The notes beneath the pieces were generated by a model, which was not told the origin of the DNA, searched no databases, and saw only the letters and a list, made by a program, of their open reading frames with translations. Below, one piece after another: positions 33,907 through 45,630 of a stretch of 64,000 bases of DNA. Both the position numbers and the translations under genes were made by a program. Each line of letters opens with the position of its first letter. Position 1 is the stretch's first letter. Origin of the DNA: Helianthus annuus (lineage: Eukaryota; Streptophyta; Magnoliopsida; Asterales; Asteraceae); NCBI RefSeq assembly GCF_002127325.2, contig NC_035436.2, forward strand, positions 106,043,591 to 106,107,590, read 5' to 3'.

Positions 33907-35094
33907 TATTCATTAGAAGATTAACCACTATGATAGGAACATAAACCAAACCGATTAGTATCCTTAATCAGTTCAGTGTTTCTTTAGGGCCTCAAGTCTC
34001 ATAGGGACGGGTAATGTTAATGGGTCATGTGGTGTATCAAACAGTTAATGAGTTCATGTGTATGATGAATCGGTGATGTGTACTATGAATCGGTGATGTA
34101 AATTTGTATACGATTTGAATGCTAGTTGCGTGATGACAAAGAATAACTAATGTACGTGAGTAATTGTTACGACTGGTCATATGTTATGTATATTTCTGGT
34201 ACACTATTGGATTGAGGGTGTATGTACTACTTGTGTGCTACATGTGTAATGTGTATAAGGAATGTGTGATTACGTGCTACGAAACTGATTGTAACTGGTA
34301 CCTATGTTAGGGTGTGTTGATCAACTGTAAAACAAGAAACTAATATAACCGAGCAATCAAAGGTGAGTTCATTACTCTTGAGCATGTGTCCCGGTGGTTG
34401 GGATAGTCAGTGGGTATCCTGGGGAGGGATAGGTCTTTTGGGTAAAACTGGGATGTTGGATATTCTCACCCTATCATTCTTAAGTCCCGTTTTTTGTTAC
34501 CAGGGAGGTAACGGGGTATTAGTTGGTAGCGCTACTTAGGTTTGGCACCCTCACACCGTACCGGGGAGGACGGTTGTGAACTAATGACCCAGTCGGGCCC
34601 AGTGCTTTGATAGGAGCACTGGGGAACGGACAAAACATACATCAGGAGTCGTCTTGTTCAGTATTGAGATATTATCAACATTACTTTCGGAATTAAATTC
34701 AATGTATTAACTAGACACTTGGTAACCAATGTTTTCGTAAAACTATGAACTCACCAGCGTTGTCTTAAACACTTATCGCATGCTCGCAGGTCGATAGATG
34801 TCTTGGAATTGGAACTTGCTGACTGGAGTAGCTGGAGTGGTCATGAGTCGACTGGAAGGATTCATGTGTTGATTTCTTGATATTATACATTGGTATTGAA
34901 ACTGAATAACCTTGGTTTACTATTTGCTTCCACTGAACATGTTGATTTACATTTAAACTTGTTGATAACATTTTCATTAATAGTTGGAGATTCTATTTAT
35001 AACTAAAATGGGTTCCATGTAAATAGTGGCTCGTTGTTGGTACGTCACACGCCTAACAGGGACATTCCCTAAGTGGTATTTTGGGGGTGTGACA
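33907..35094 (+). repeat. LTR fragment (Tekay type), plus orientation
   Basis: It ends TTTTGGGGGTGTGACA at 35094, as do the other Tekay LTR 3' ends. It contains the conserved block TATAACCGAGCAATC, a donor-like AAAG|GTGAGTTCA and an acceptor-like GCTCGCAG|GTCGATAGATG. No primer site follows, so only an LTR part remains. The left boundary is uncertain. Confidence 0.65.
34363..34789 (+). other. putative LTR leader intron in the 33.9-35.1 kb LTR fragment (427 nt)
   Basis: Donor AAAG|GTGAGTTC and acceptor TCGCAG|GTCG. It includes hairpins such as GTTACC/GGTAAC (near 34496) and GTGCT/AGCAC (near 34600). Confidence 0.45.
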
Positions 35095-35776
35095 GTGACA
35101 CCTATGCCCCTGCGACCATCAAAAAATACCAAATCAATGAAATATTGTGTTTCATACTTGGGATTTGTATAAATATGTGTATCATGTGCACATATCAATT
35201 CATGTTCAATTTCGAGCTTTAAATCGGTTTTTGGAAGGTTATACGCAAACTGATGCGTAAAAATAACCAGTTTAATGCGACAAACACTCCGGGATAGTGG
35301 CATAGGCTCAACATACCTTAAATAACCTTTACATAACTTGGAAATAAGTTTTGGATGGTTTGGTGTGTCGAAATCAAGTTTGTTCGATCGCAGGGACTAT
35401 TTGCGTCAAACTGCGAAATTATACCGATTTGTATAGTAACGAACGTTCTAGAAGTTGATCATAAGTTAAACATGCCCTAAATATACTTTACATAGCTTAG
35501 AAATAGGCTTTGAGGTGTTTTGGTGCGCAAAAATTAACTTATTGATCAACAGGGACTAAAAGCATCAAAAAGTGCCCAAATGACCAGATTCATTGTATCT
35601 AATCCAATTTTGATGTTTTGATGGTTTTTAACCCATAGTTTTGCATTATGTGGGCTAAAATTTGATGGTATTTCATGTCCCCTTGTATTGAAATACCATG
35701 TGCCCACATGGAGGGTCAAGATCAAGGCACGAAATATGAGAAACGATCCTAACGGTTCTCCGAAATCTATAAATAC
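35095..35776 (+). repeat. U3 fragment of another LTR, ending at a TATA box
   Basis: The text cagggactaaaagcatcaaa resembles the U3 of E7 (62050-62090, opposite strand). It ends with CTATAAATAC (35767-35776), after which E5 begins exactly at TGTGACACC. No gene is seen. Confidence 0.55.
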
Positions 35777-35877
35777 TGTGACACCCCAGGAAAATCAGGA
35801 AACCAACGCAACATAACTTGCTTCCTCAGTAACCACGAGCTAAATTTCGGGATGAAATTTTCTTAACAGGGGGAGAA
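35777..35877 (+). promoter_or_regulatory. E5 101-nt PPT/LTR-end module inside the LTR
   Basis: Its purine run AACAGGGGGAGAA (35865-35877) precedes an inner TGTGACAACC. The inverted repeat AAATTTCGGGATGAAATTT has one mismatch. The element boundary lies at the outer TG (35777). Confidence 0.8.
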
Positions 35878-36075
35878 TGTGACAACCCTCATAATTCCAT
35901 GTATCCGTACAATTTATTAATGATAATTAAAGTGCTTGATGACTGTGCTGAATCACTTAACTGCTTTCTGATTTCTGTGTTATACTTACATGTGCTTGTT
36001 AACATACTAGTAGTGTACAGAAAAGTTACTAAATAGTCCTGTGTGCTTTCCTAAGTGTTGAGAATAAAAAGTGTT

Positions 36076-36186
<111 letters not shown>

Positions 36187-36538
36187 ACACTTTACGGATT
36201 AATTAAGCACTTTAACGGAGCAACACCGAGCCGAACAACCGGACTTTACCCGGAACACAAAAATATTGTCAAACACAATATTTCTATTTTTGTGAGCTAG
36301 TTAGGGTCCCCGAACACCCTAACACACTATATATTTAATAACACACCATAATTCACTAAGCACTTGATTTCTAACTAGATTAGTAAATTAACAATTGAAA
36401 CCCAACTAGACCAACCCCCCCCCCAAACCGGTTCTAGAAATTGGGATCCCCACTTTGATTTCTTTTATTTGTTTATTGTATTTGTATAGTACTTGGGGGA
36501 CATGTAACACAATGGTTATTAAGATGTTGGAAACTTGT

Positions 36539-36547
36539 TTATAAAAA
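36539..36547 (+). promoter_or_regulatory. E5 LTR TATA box
   Basis: TTATAAAAA is followed about 30 bp later by cactcattcattcacc and a CT-rich leader. The homologous position in E3 (minus strand) also has TTATAAGAG. Confidence 0.6.
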
Positions 36548-38019
36548 CCATTAGATCTTCATAACACTCATTCATTCACCAACTCAACACAACTCATCCT
36601 CTCTCTTCTCTCTTGGCTTTGACCGAACACCACCTCACACACCATCATCATAATTCAACCTTCTTCAAGCACTCTACAAGCATACAAAGGTTTTAGAAGG
36701 CATACAACGAAGCTCGGGGTGTTCGGAAGTTGAAGGACCACTCTCATCTTCTTTTATCCACCACATTTCTTCACTTGAACTTCCCTAGTCTTGAACTAGT
36801 GGTAAGAACTTAGATCTTTGCTTTTTACATCTTGTTTAAGTGGTTAATAATGTTTAATGGTCAAAATGATAAGAACTCTAATGAATCTTGTAAAGAAGTC
36901 TTGAACATAAACTAATTCGGTGATAAAGGTATGATTAAAAGATGAAGAAATTATGATATTCATGTGTTGTGATGATTGTCGGTTGTTGTTACTTATGTGG
37001 TTGATGGATCATCATATGGTCTTGCTAGATCATGATTAAAAACATGATATAGCAAGATGAGAAAGTTAGAAATGTGTAGGATGATGGAATCATCCACACA
37101 TAAACTATGAACTTGAATAAATAAATGTTTTCTTGAAAAATAAAGATCAAAGTAGGTTATAATCTCGTAGATCTAAAGATCCATGAGTGGTTTTTCGAAA
37201 GAACCAAGTGAAAAATATGAGTTACATTAAAAGTTGGATCTTACATAAAGTAACCTCATTTTTGGTGGATAAACAAGTGTAGAAACACTTGTGTAATGAG
37301 AAAATTTCACAAAGAAATATTTTTGGAAAATATGACTAGAAGTTGTGAACATTCAAACTCTTTAAAAATGAAGCTTTTAAGGAACTAATCGCATTTTTAA
37401 AGGTAACAAGACTTACTAAGTATGCTAGTAAGTTACTACATACTTTTATAAATTTTCAAGTTCATAAGTTTATATTTTATGCTTGTTTTTGACAAGTTTG
37501 GTAAGTAGAGGTTGTGTATTGTTGATTGGGAATTGTTTGAATGAATTTTTGAAAAGAAAATGATATGCTAGTAAGCATGGACACCTCCATTTACAAAGGA
37601 AACTCTGGCGAAATTTTCTAAAAATCCGACACTTAGAAAATATGCTTCTAACAAGTGTTTACCAATATATTTTTAACTTGGTTTTCAAAATTAACTTTGC
37701 CAAAGGTTTTGTTACAAAACACCAAGTATCGGAGGATGACTTTCGTAAATAAAATTTGATAAATATATATTCAAATATATATTGTATACTAAAACTCTTG
37801 TGTGAATACTTGTTTATTTTACCGTTATATTATTTTAGGGTATAATAATATATAACTTAACAAAGTGCCTTGACGTTTAGATTGTGTGATATGTGATGAA
37901 AGTAATGAGTAGATAAACCATACGTGTCGTGCATGAGAAATTGATTGTTATCTGTACCTTATTAGGGCGTGCTTGATTTCCTGATTTTTAGAGTAACTAA
38001 TCTAACCGAGCAAACCGAG

Positions 38020-38600
38020 GTGAGTTCACACTTTTCTACAAAGCAGGGTAATTCCCGGTGGGAATGGGTTTAGGAATAGGGATTCCTCGTCCTTGGGATG
38101 TGTTCAGGAACGAGAATTCCTCGTCCTGTTGGGACGGAATTAGACTTACTAGACTAGAACTCTATCAGCGAAGTCCCTCCCTTTATATCGACTTAATCGC
38201 CGAGGCTATGGCGAGCGGGTCGTTAGTTAATAGCGCTATTAGGTTTAACAAACCTCACACTGTGCCAGTCGGACGGGCGTGTACTAATGGACTATGGCAC
38301 GTCGGTGATGATAGACACCGACGCTAGGGCACAAGAAATTTTCGTTAGTAGTCGATATGATAAACAAGTCTGGTGGTTTAAATAATGGGGTAGCCCCACC
38401 GGCCGGAGTGCCGGGCTGGATAGCCAGGGAAGGTGGACATGGGATGGTTAACAAATAAACGTTTTCGAACTATGGGGTAACCCCCATGGCTGGATAGCTG
38501 ATTAAGATTAAAACTACGTTTTTGGAAACAACTCTAAAATGAACAACCAACCGTGAACTCACTCAACTTTGTTGTTGACTTGTTGTTACATGCTTTGCAG
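38020..38600 (+). other. putative LTR leader intron, E5 (581 nt)
   Basis: Donor AACCGAG|GTGAGTTCACAC and acceptor ATGCTTTGCAG|GTCGC. Same relative position as in E3. Confidence 0.5.
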
Positions 38601-38932
38601 GTCGCTAGATGTTATGGGGCTTGCACAAGGAGGTGGTCGTTGTGGGAAGCGAATTGTTATGACCCGTACTTAACAAATAAACTTTATGAACTTAGGAAAC
38701 TTATTTTTTGGGTCTTTGAACTAATGAACTACGAACTTATGTTTTGGTTTAACGTCTTATGCTTCCGCTATTTAAATTGAACTTGGTTAACTTCCTTTTG
38801 GTCACCAATTGTATTGTGGTTGGTTTTAATTACTTAATTACGGTGTTCAATATGATTGATGGCTCGATCCTGGTCATGTCACCCCTCCAAGCGGTGATAC
38901 TCCGCATGGTGGATTTTGGGGGTGTGACAGAT

Positions 38933-38945
38933 TGGTATTAGAGCC
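38933..38945 (+). promoter_or_regulatory. E5 primer binding site
   Basis: TGGTATTAGAGCC matches the initiator tRNA-Met complement with one mismatch (T for C) and lies three bases after the LTR. A paired GGTTATAG (38951-38958) and CTATAACC (39001-39008) follow. The leader to 39231 has no gene. Confidence 0.8.
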
Positions 38946-39231
38946 ATTGGTTATAGTGAACTTGGTTTTAAAAAGGGAAAAGCTTTTTGGTAAAACTAGA
39001 CTATAACCTGTACAGTGCTCAACGATCCACAACGACGCTTCACTCCATGTGCAAGACTCGACACCATAGGTGGTATGATTTATGTTATATTTTTGGTTAG
39101 ATAGTTCACATTATGCATTAATTAATGTGATGACTGCTATTTGAGCCTTGTGTGCTTACTCTCTGCTGCCATCCCACACTTACGCAGTTTTGCGACACTT
39201 CTCTCACTTACGTTGCTTCGTTGTGAAGATC

Positions 39232-39759
39232 ATGAACGGACGCGGAGGACGTATCAACCTAACTCAAGCCCAGCTGAAGGCTTTGATTAATGAACGAGTT
39301 GCTGAGGCACTCGCAGCTGTTCCTGCAGGAGGTACGACCCGCCATATCAACCCATCTTAGGACGTTTAGAACCTACCCTTGTGAACCAACCCTTGTGCCT
39401 ACCCTTTTCTTTTATTCTCGCACCACAGATCAACATGCTCTGGCTCCCGTATGTACGTTTAAAACGTTCATGGACTGTCGACTAAGTACCATCAACGGCA
39501 CTGAAGGAGCTGTAGGTCTCCTACACTGGTTCGAGAAGCTCGAATCTGTATTCGAAATGTGTGAATGCCAAGAAGATCGTAGGGTGAAATATGCTACGAG
39601 AACACTCGAATGTGCTGCGTTAACCTGGTGGAAAGCACAGGTTCAACTGCTTGGGCTGGCGGTTGCTAATGCCACCCCATGGAATGACTTCAAAGATTTG
39701 ATCAAGGAAGAGTACTGTAATCGAGACGACATCCACAAGCTGGAAGTAGAGTTCTATAA
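39232..39759 (+). pseudogene. E5 gag, 5' part (exon 1 39232-39331, exon 2 from 39429)
   Basis: The ATG at 39232 begins MNGRGGRINLTQAQLKALI with no stop in exon 1. A putative intron, 39332-39428 (GTACGACC to CACCACAG), is followed by exon 2 encoding [44 protein letters not shown] and [10 protein letters not shown], where E6 is inserted at tataa. This half of gag is otherwise open. Confidence 0.85.
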
Positions 39760-40050
39760 TGTCACACCCCCAAAATCCACCTGCGGAATATCACCGCCTG
39801 GGAGCGTGACTGACCAGGATCAAGCCACCAATCATATCGAACACAGCATTTAATAATAAAAGTAGATAATGTAATTCATCACGACATGATTGATGTTCAA
39901 AACCAAACTTTGTATAAGTAGCGGAAGCATGTAAGTAAACCCAACATAAATAATAATGTATGAAATGTCATAAGTGTTTAATTAAGCATTCAAGATCCAT
40001 GCTCCACAACGACCTGCTCCTCCCTGTGCAAGCTCCATGTTCCTAACGAC

Positions 40051-40629
40051 CTGCAAGGCATGCAGCAGAGAGTCAACAACTAGTTGAGCGAGTTCACAGA
40101 AAGTAAGTTCGTAACAGTAATACATATGTTCATTTGGTGGGGGCTTCCCACATATGCATGTACTAATAGTGGGGGTTTCCCGTAATTATATATTTATTTC
40201 CAGTGGGGGATTCCCACGTTTAACCTTTCTACTGGGGGCTTCCCATGTTTATACTTACTAGACTATTGGCGACCATGTGTTCTTCTTAATCCGAGAACAG
40301 GAATACGTACAAGGACACGTAGGATTTACGTGAGTGCCCTTCCCCGAGGACAGTGGTACGTGTGGGGTTTACGTAGGATTTACGTAAGTGTCCTTCCGAC
40401 CCGGAAGATAGTAGTAGGTATTAGTTTACGTAGGTTTTACGTAAGTGTCCTCCCGACCCGGGAGACAATGGTAGATACTAGTTTACGTAGGATTTACGTA
40501 AGTGTCCTGACTAACCTGAGGACAATGGTCTATAGTCTAGCAATAGTGTAAGTACGAGTAATTATCCAATTCAAATCTTCCAACCCAATTCCCACCCGCG
40601 AATCCCATGCCTTGGCTGTGTGAACTCAC
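40051..40629 (-). other. putative LTR leader intron, E6 3' LTR (579 nt)
   Basis: Sense donor AACCAAG|GTGAGTTCACAC and acceptor CATGCCTTGCAG|GTCG. The 5' LTR copy (48047-47469) has the same length. Confidence 0.5.
40137..40523 (-). repeat. E6 LTR hairpin arrays (two types)
   Basis: Left part: GTGGG-ggctt-CCCAC, GTGGG-ggatt-CCCAC and TGGG-ggctt-CCCA. Right part: about four ~60-bp units built on gtaggatttacgtaagtg, each with a different perfect hairpin: CTTCCG-acc-CGGAAG (40393-40407), CTCCCG-acc-CGGGAG (40450-40464) and GTCCT/AGGAC (40504-40523), with GTTCT/AGAAC near 40279. The same array is at about 47556-47942. Confidence 0.8.
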
Positions 40630-41018
40630 CTTGGTTTGCTGGCTATGCTCAAAGTGTTACACGTTCACAATTAATCAGTCACGACCTATCGTAAGCACAT
40701 GTATATGATCAGTTTAAGTTCGTATGTCCTCTATGCCATGAAGTGTGTGTTTAAACAGTTATCACATATCACGTATGTAGTTTAATCAAAATCGCACCAC
40801 TTATGCTTGACATGATTTACAGGCAATTTACATATTTCATACAATCAACGCACTTAACGGAGCTCGTACACTAGAAATGCTACATGTATTAATACTAACT
40901 CATAAACCGTGGCAAACAGATTGTGAATAGCCGACAATTATCAACTTTCAATACATTGATTAGACTAACTGCAAAATGATCAGACCACATGGGTTGGACC
41001 ATACATTGTTCATGTAAA

Positions 41019-41400
41019 TTCGGACACAAGATATCAAAGCTCGGACATAAGCAAATCACTTAAAAGTTCGGACAAGGTATCTCACCTAAAAGTCGGATCC
41101 TTAATAACATTACAAAAAGTTCAGATTCCCTTAGTACCATAAAAGTCGGATAGCCCTTGTGTCCTTATGAAATTCGGATTACATGTAGGGTGTCAAGAAC
41201 TCGGACCACCCATCTATTAAAAGTCGGACCTTTGGTGAGTGTTATAAAAACTCGGACAACATGGGTGGGGGGGTTTAAAAGTCGGACATGGGGGTGGGCT
41301 CATGAAACTCGGACAATAAGGGGTGGGGGTTAAAGCTCGGACACCCCTTCCCCACATGCAAAACTCGGACCAGATGGTCTTGGGTTAAAAAGTCGGACCC
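41019..41400 (-). repeat. E6 LTR array of about 15 AA(A/G)NTCGGAC motifs
   Basis: Copies occur about every 21-31 bases, near 41019, 41040, 41066, 41091, 41117 (degenerate), 41143, 41172, 41199, 41221, 41249, 41280, 41307, 41335, 41362 and 41390. The spacers are unrelated. The array is upstream of the leader donor in element sense. It is repeated in the other LTR at about 48438-48819. Confidence 0.85.
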
Positions 41401-42702
41401 TTTGCATCTTATAAAAATTGTTACACAAACTACAACAACCCTAATCATGCGTCTATCAGTTATATTGGCTGCAAACATCATGTGTTCAATCAGATCTACA
41501 CATTCATATCCTCAATCATTGCCGACAACTAACTAACATGTACTGCTATTAGTGGACCGATTCATCACACTAAGTCATTATCAATGCAATCTGAATCATC
41601 ACCTATGTGTCATGTATACATCATCAATCACATAAGAAGTCACATGGCTGACTATTAAAATCTCATGGCCAACAACTTGGTAACCACCTCCGAATGTTAT
41701 TGGACCAAATCATTTAGTGGGTTTGTACATTATACAACACATACATAAGATTAACCTGCCTATGCACTGAAGACAAAACTAGCCGCCCACAACATGATTG
41801 AACCGAATATTTGCAAGCACTCCTTTAATTGGACCTCTTTGATCTTTCACATGCAGTCAAACTAATTGATTGAGATATGGGCCGAACAATCCATTAACGT
41901 AGATACGTTTTAAGTGTCTTGCGCCGATTAATATGATAAAGTCACATGGGCTGATGTTAACAAAACACATCACATAAACTACTGACAATTCATATGCAAG
42001 TCTACACATCCAAATCAAATGGCCGACACACTATTTTACTACTAATATGTAATTGGACCTCAACTTGTATGGCAGAAAACAATCAAGATGTAAACTTGTA
42101 TGGCCGACACACTATTTGAATTAATGACTGACAATGAGATAGGCTGCCACCAATCACATCCATTCACTATCACACATATATGTTATCACACAAATATGAA
42201 AATTAATCAGTGAGAACTACTAACCGAAACCTGATTGATCAAGATGCAAACTCGAACAGGGGGGGGGTCTGCTTTGCCGCCGCACACACACAAGTGAGGA
42301 ATAGGGTTTGTTTTGGTTTTGCATTCCTAATCCTTTACGTACAAGTAATTATATGGTTAAAGGACTTGGGCCGGTTACAAGGGCAAGTCAAACTGTGATT
42401 CTTAGGGCCGAGACTAGACAACCACGCAGTTCAATATTTAGGCCACGTCCAAAGGTTTAATTATTGGTGTTCAATGTGGTGTTTGGGATGAGTTCGACTA
42501 ATTGTGCCGATGGGTTTCAAGATCAAATAAACACATACACATATAATACATACACACTTAATACACACCACATCTAACATACCAACCACAATACGATTTA
42601 ACATATTACAACGTGTACAATTGTGAAACAACAAGTTGTGTAAACAAACAATTAACGTGCAATTAATGCGAAATAGGAATCTTGGAAATTCGAGTTATCA
42701 CA

Positions 42703-42803
42703 TTATCCCCAACTTGAAAGAAATTTCGTCCCGAAATTTAGCATGCGTTTACTGAGGAAGCTAGGTTGGTTGTATCGTTTACTGGTTTTCCTGGGGTGTC
42801 ACA
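42703..42803 (-). promoter_or_regulatory. E6 101-nt PPT/LTR-end module inside the LTR
   Basis: It is present in both LTRs (also 50122-50222). The inner end reads TATCACA in both copies, and the target duplication proves that the outer end was used. The working polypurine tract, AACAAGGGGATGA in sense, is at 42804-42816. Confidence 0.9.
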
Positions 42804-44268
42804 TCATCCCCTTGTTGGTTTGGAATTTCGTCCCGAAATTCTGAAGTAGTTGCTTCAGCCTCAGTAGTGGTTGTACTGTTCGCGAATAACTGGGGATACT
42901 TTTCTTTCATTTGATCTTCGCGTTCCCAGGTGTACTCTGGGCCACGACGGGAGTTCCAACGAACTCGAACAAGAGGGATTCTCTTGTGTTTGAGGACCTT
43001 AACATCCCGGTCCGTGATTTCAACTGGTTCCTCGACGAAGTGCAACTGCTCGTCGATAGTGAGCTCTTTCAATGGAATTATGAGGGTCTCATCTAACAGA
43101 CACTTCTTCAGATTCGACACATGGAATACGTTGTGAACTGCACCGAGTTCAGCTGGTAGGTTTAGCCTGTAGGCTACCTTGCCTATTCTTTCAGTGATTT
43201 CGAATGGTCCAACATACCGTGGATTGAGCTTGCCTCGTTTACCAAATCGAACCACACCCTTTAAGGGTGAGACTTTAAGTAAAACCCGGTCCCCGACCTG
43301 AAATTCCAATGGCTTCCTACGCTTATCAGCGTAGCTTTTCTGGCGATTACGAGCTGCCGCCATGCGTTGTCGTATCTGTGCAATTCGTTCAGTAGCATTA
43401 ACTACCATTTCTGGACCTGTAATCTGACTATCTCCCACCTCTGCCCAACAGAGAGGTGACCGGCATTTATGCCCGTACAATGCCTCGAATGGAGCGGCTT
43501 GTATGCTGGTGTGGTAACTGTTATTGTACGAAAACTCCACTAACGGGAGGTGTTTTTCCCAGCTGTTGCCGAAATCAATAACACATGCCCGAAGCATGCC
43601 TTCTAAGGTTTGAATCGTGCGCTCAGACTGTTCATCTGTCTGAGGGTGATATGTTGTGCTCATGTCTAGCCGCGAGCCAAAAGCTTTGTGCGTTGCTTGC
43701 CATAGTTCTGAAGTGAATCGTGCATCACGATCCGAAATGATAGAGGTGGGCACCCCGTGCCTCAAGACCACTTCCTTCAAGTAGATGTCTGCTAACGTGG
43801 AGAACTTGTCCGTTTCTTTGATTGCCAAGAAGTGTGCAGACTTTGTGAGTCGATCCACGATCACCCAAATAGTATCGTTCCCACGCTGGGATCTAGGTAG
43901 GCTTGTAACAAAATCCATGGAAATTTCCTCCCATTTCCACTGTGGTATCTTTGGTTGCTGAAGTAAGCCTGCTGGTTTCTGATACTCTGCCTTGACTTTG
44001 CACAAGTCAAGCCCTTGCTGACATAGGTAGCGATGTGGGCCTTCATGCTAGGCCACCAATACGTTGTTCTGATGTCGTGGTACATTTTATCCGACCCTGG
44101 ATGTACCGAGTAGCGCGATTTGTGAGCTTCATCCATCACTAGCTCACGCAAGTCGCCGTAAAGTGGGACCCAAATACGCCCAGCTACATTGTAGGCACCG
44201 TCTTCCTTCTGTTCTAATCGTTGCCTTGAGCCGCGTAAGGCTTCAGCCCTGACGTTTTCCGGTTTCAA
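42779..44268 (-). pseudogene. E6 integrase and chromodomain-like tail
   Basis: Frame 44005-42779 (408 codons) encodes the integrase core ([26 protein letters not shown]), [22 protein letters not shown] and a chromodomain-like [14 protein letters not shown] segment. Frame 44268-43861 covers the zinc region ([17 protein letters not shown]); its first zinc Cys reads Gly (KGLTC instead of KCLTC). A one-base frameshift near 43995 separates the two. The stop codon (42779-42781) lies inside the 3' LTR, so the ORF crosses the polypurine tract and 25 nt of LTR. A GQSERT Gly is replaced by Glu. Confidence 0.85.
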
Positions 44269-44273
44269 TGCTT

Positions 44274-44592
44274 CTACCTGAGCATCTCGTATTTATGCTG
44301 AAAGACTGGATTGAATGGTGAGTTGCAATGCTTGTACGCGCTTAGATGAAGAGTCTTTTCGACTGAGGGCGCAGCCACAACATTGGCTTTGCCTGGATGG
44401 TACTTAATAGCGCATTCATAATCGTTCAAAAGTTCGACCCATCTTCGTTGACGCATGTTCAGATCCTTTTGCTTAAGGATATGCTCGAGACTCCTGTGAT
44501 CGGTGTAGATAGTGCACTTGGTACCGTACAGGTAGTGTCGCCATATCTTAAGCGCGAAAACAACAGCTCCCATCTCTAAATCGTGCGTCGTA
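44274..44592 (-). pseudogene. E6 RNase H fragment after RT deletion
   Basis: The frame gives [22 protein letters not shown] and [10 protein letters not shown], the C-terminal half of RNase H. It joins directly at about 44592 to the RT fingers region (KTAFRTRY). Between them the RT palm with the catalytic FIDD box and the start of RNase H, present in E3 at about 23180-23825, are absent. The join shows a short cgt microhomology. Confidence 0.85.
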
Positions 44593-45630
44593 ACGAGTTC
44601 TGAATGCTGTCTTGGAGACGTCCTCATTCCGGACTCTCAGCTGATGATAACCCGACCTCAAGTCTATCTTGGAGTAGTAGCTCGACCCTTGCAACTGGTC
44701 GAATAAGTCGTCTATACGAGGGAGAGGGTAGCGGTTCTTCACTGTCACCTTGTTAAGTTCCCGGTAATCAATGCACATCCTGAAGGTACCGTCCTTCTTT
44801 TTCACGAATAACACTGGAGCTCCCCAAGGCGAAGAGCTTGGACGAATAAAGCCCTTTTCTAAGAGCTCTTGTAGCTGCTTTGACAGTTCTTCCAGTTCAG
44901 TTGGAGCTAAACAATATGGTGCTCGAGCTATGGGTGCTGCTCCCGGAGCGAGCTCGATTTGAAATTCGACCTGACGATGAGGCGGTAGTCCAGGTAAATC
45001 TTCAGGAAACACTTGAGGAAACTCGCGTACAACTGGAATATCCTCTATTCTTTTCTCTTTCGTCGATGCATCCGTAACTAGTGCCAAAATGGCAGTGTAA
45101 CCCTTTCGCAAGCATTTCTGAGCCTTCAAGAAAGAGATGATGCCAACCACAGCACCACTCTCGTCGCCTTGAACTTCGAGAGGTTCCTTACCCGAACGAG
45201 TAATACGAATGGTCTTCTCCTTACAAAGGATCTCTGCCTGCTGCTTAGATAACCAATCCATGCCAATGACGATGTCGAAACTACCCAGAACTATAGGAAT
45301 AAGATCGATGGAGGAAGTCTGACCAGCGAGGATAAGATTACAACCCTGAACTATGTGTGTTGCTTCTAGTCTTTTACCATTAATTAACACTACGACACGT
45401 TGGGTGTTCAAGGGAGTTGGTGTACTTTTTAACACTTTACTCACTTTTAACGATATATAACTTGTATCAGCACCCGAATCAAATAAGACAGTAACATAAA
45501 TATCTTCGAGAAGAAACTTACCCATAACCACATTGGGATCATTCATTGCATCTCCTCGACCCAGCACAAAAAACACGACCCCGAGCTTCTTTGCCATTGT
45601 TGTTGTTGTTTCCCCCGTTGTTGTTACCAT
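44593..45630 (-). pseudogene. E6 protease and N-terminal reverse transcriptase
   Basis: It encodes protease [36 protein letters not shown], the linker [15 protein letters not shown], and RT up to [19 protein letters not shown] and AFRTRY, where the deletion begins. The protease motif is intact. The frame upstream is shifted against gag in the Asn-rich linker near 45560. Confidence 0.85.

Larger units (their letters stand above)
39760..42803 (-). repeat. E6 3' LTR (3044 bp)
   Basis: TG...CA ends with TGTCACACCCCC at the left and TGTCACA at the right. It contains the leader intron, hairpins, a 15-copy TCGGAC motif array and the 101-nt module with a mutated inner end (TATCACA, 42696-42702). A CT/G-rich leader complement lies near 42250-42310. 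Confidence 0.95.

Noticed and set aside
35095..35776. Possible single-copy plant promoter upstream of E5
   Set aside because: The TATA box at 35767 is preceded by text shared with the E7 U3, so LTR origin is more likely.
40330..40551. 73-codon plus-strand ORF repeated at 47748-47969
   Set aside because: It lies in the E6 LTR tandem hairpin units; the repetition comes from the two LTRs, not from a gene.
41275..41481. 68-codon minus ORF present in both E6 LTRs
   Set aside because: It crosses the motif array in U3 or leader DNA and has no recognisable domain.
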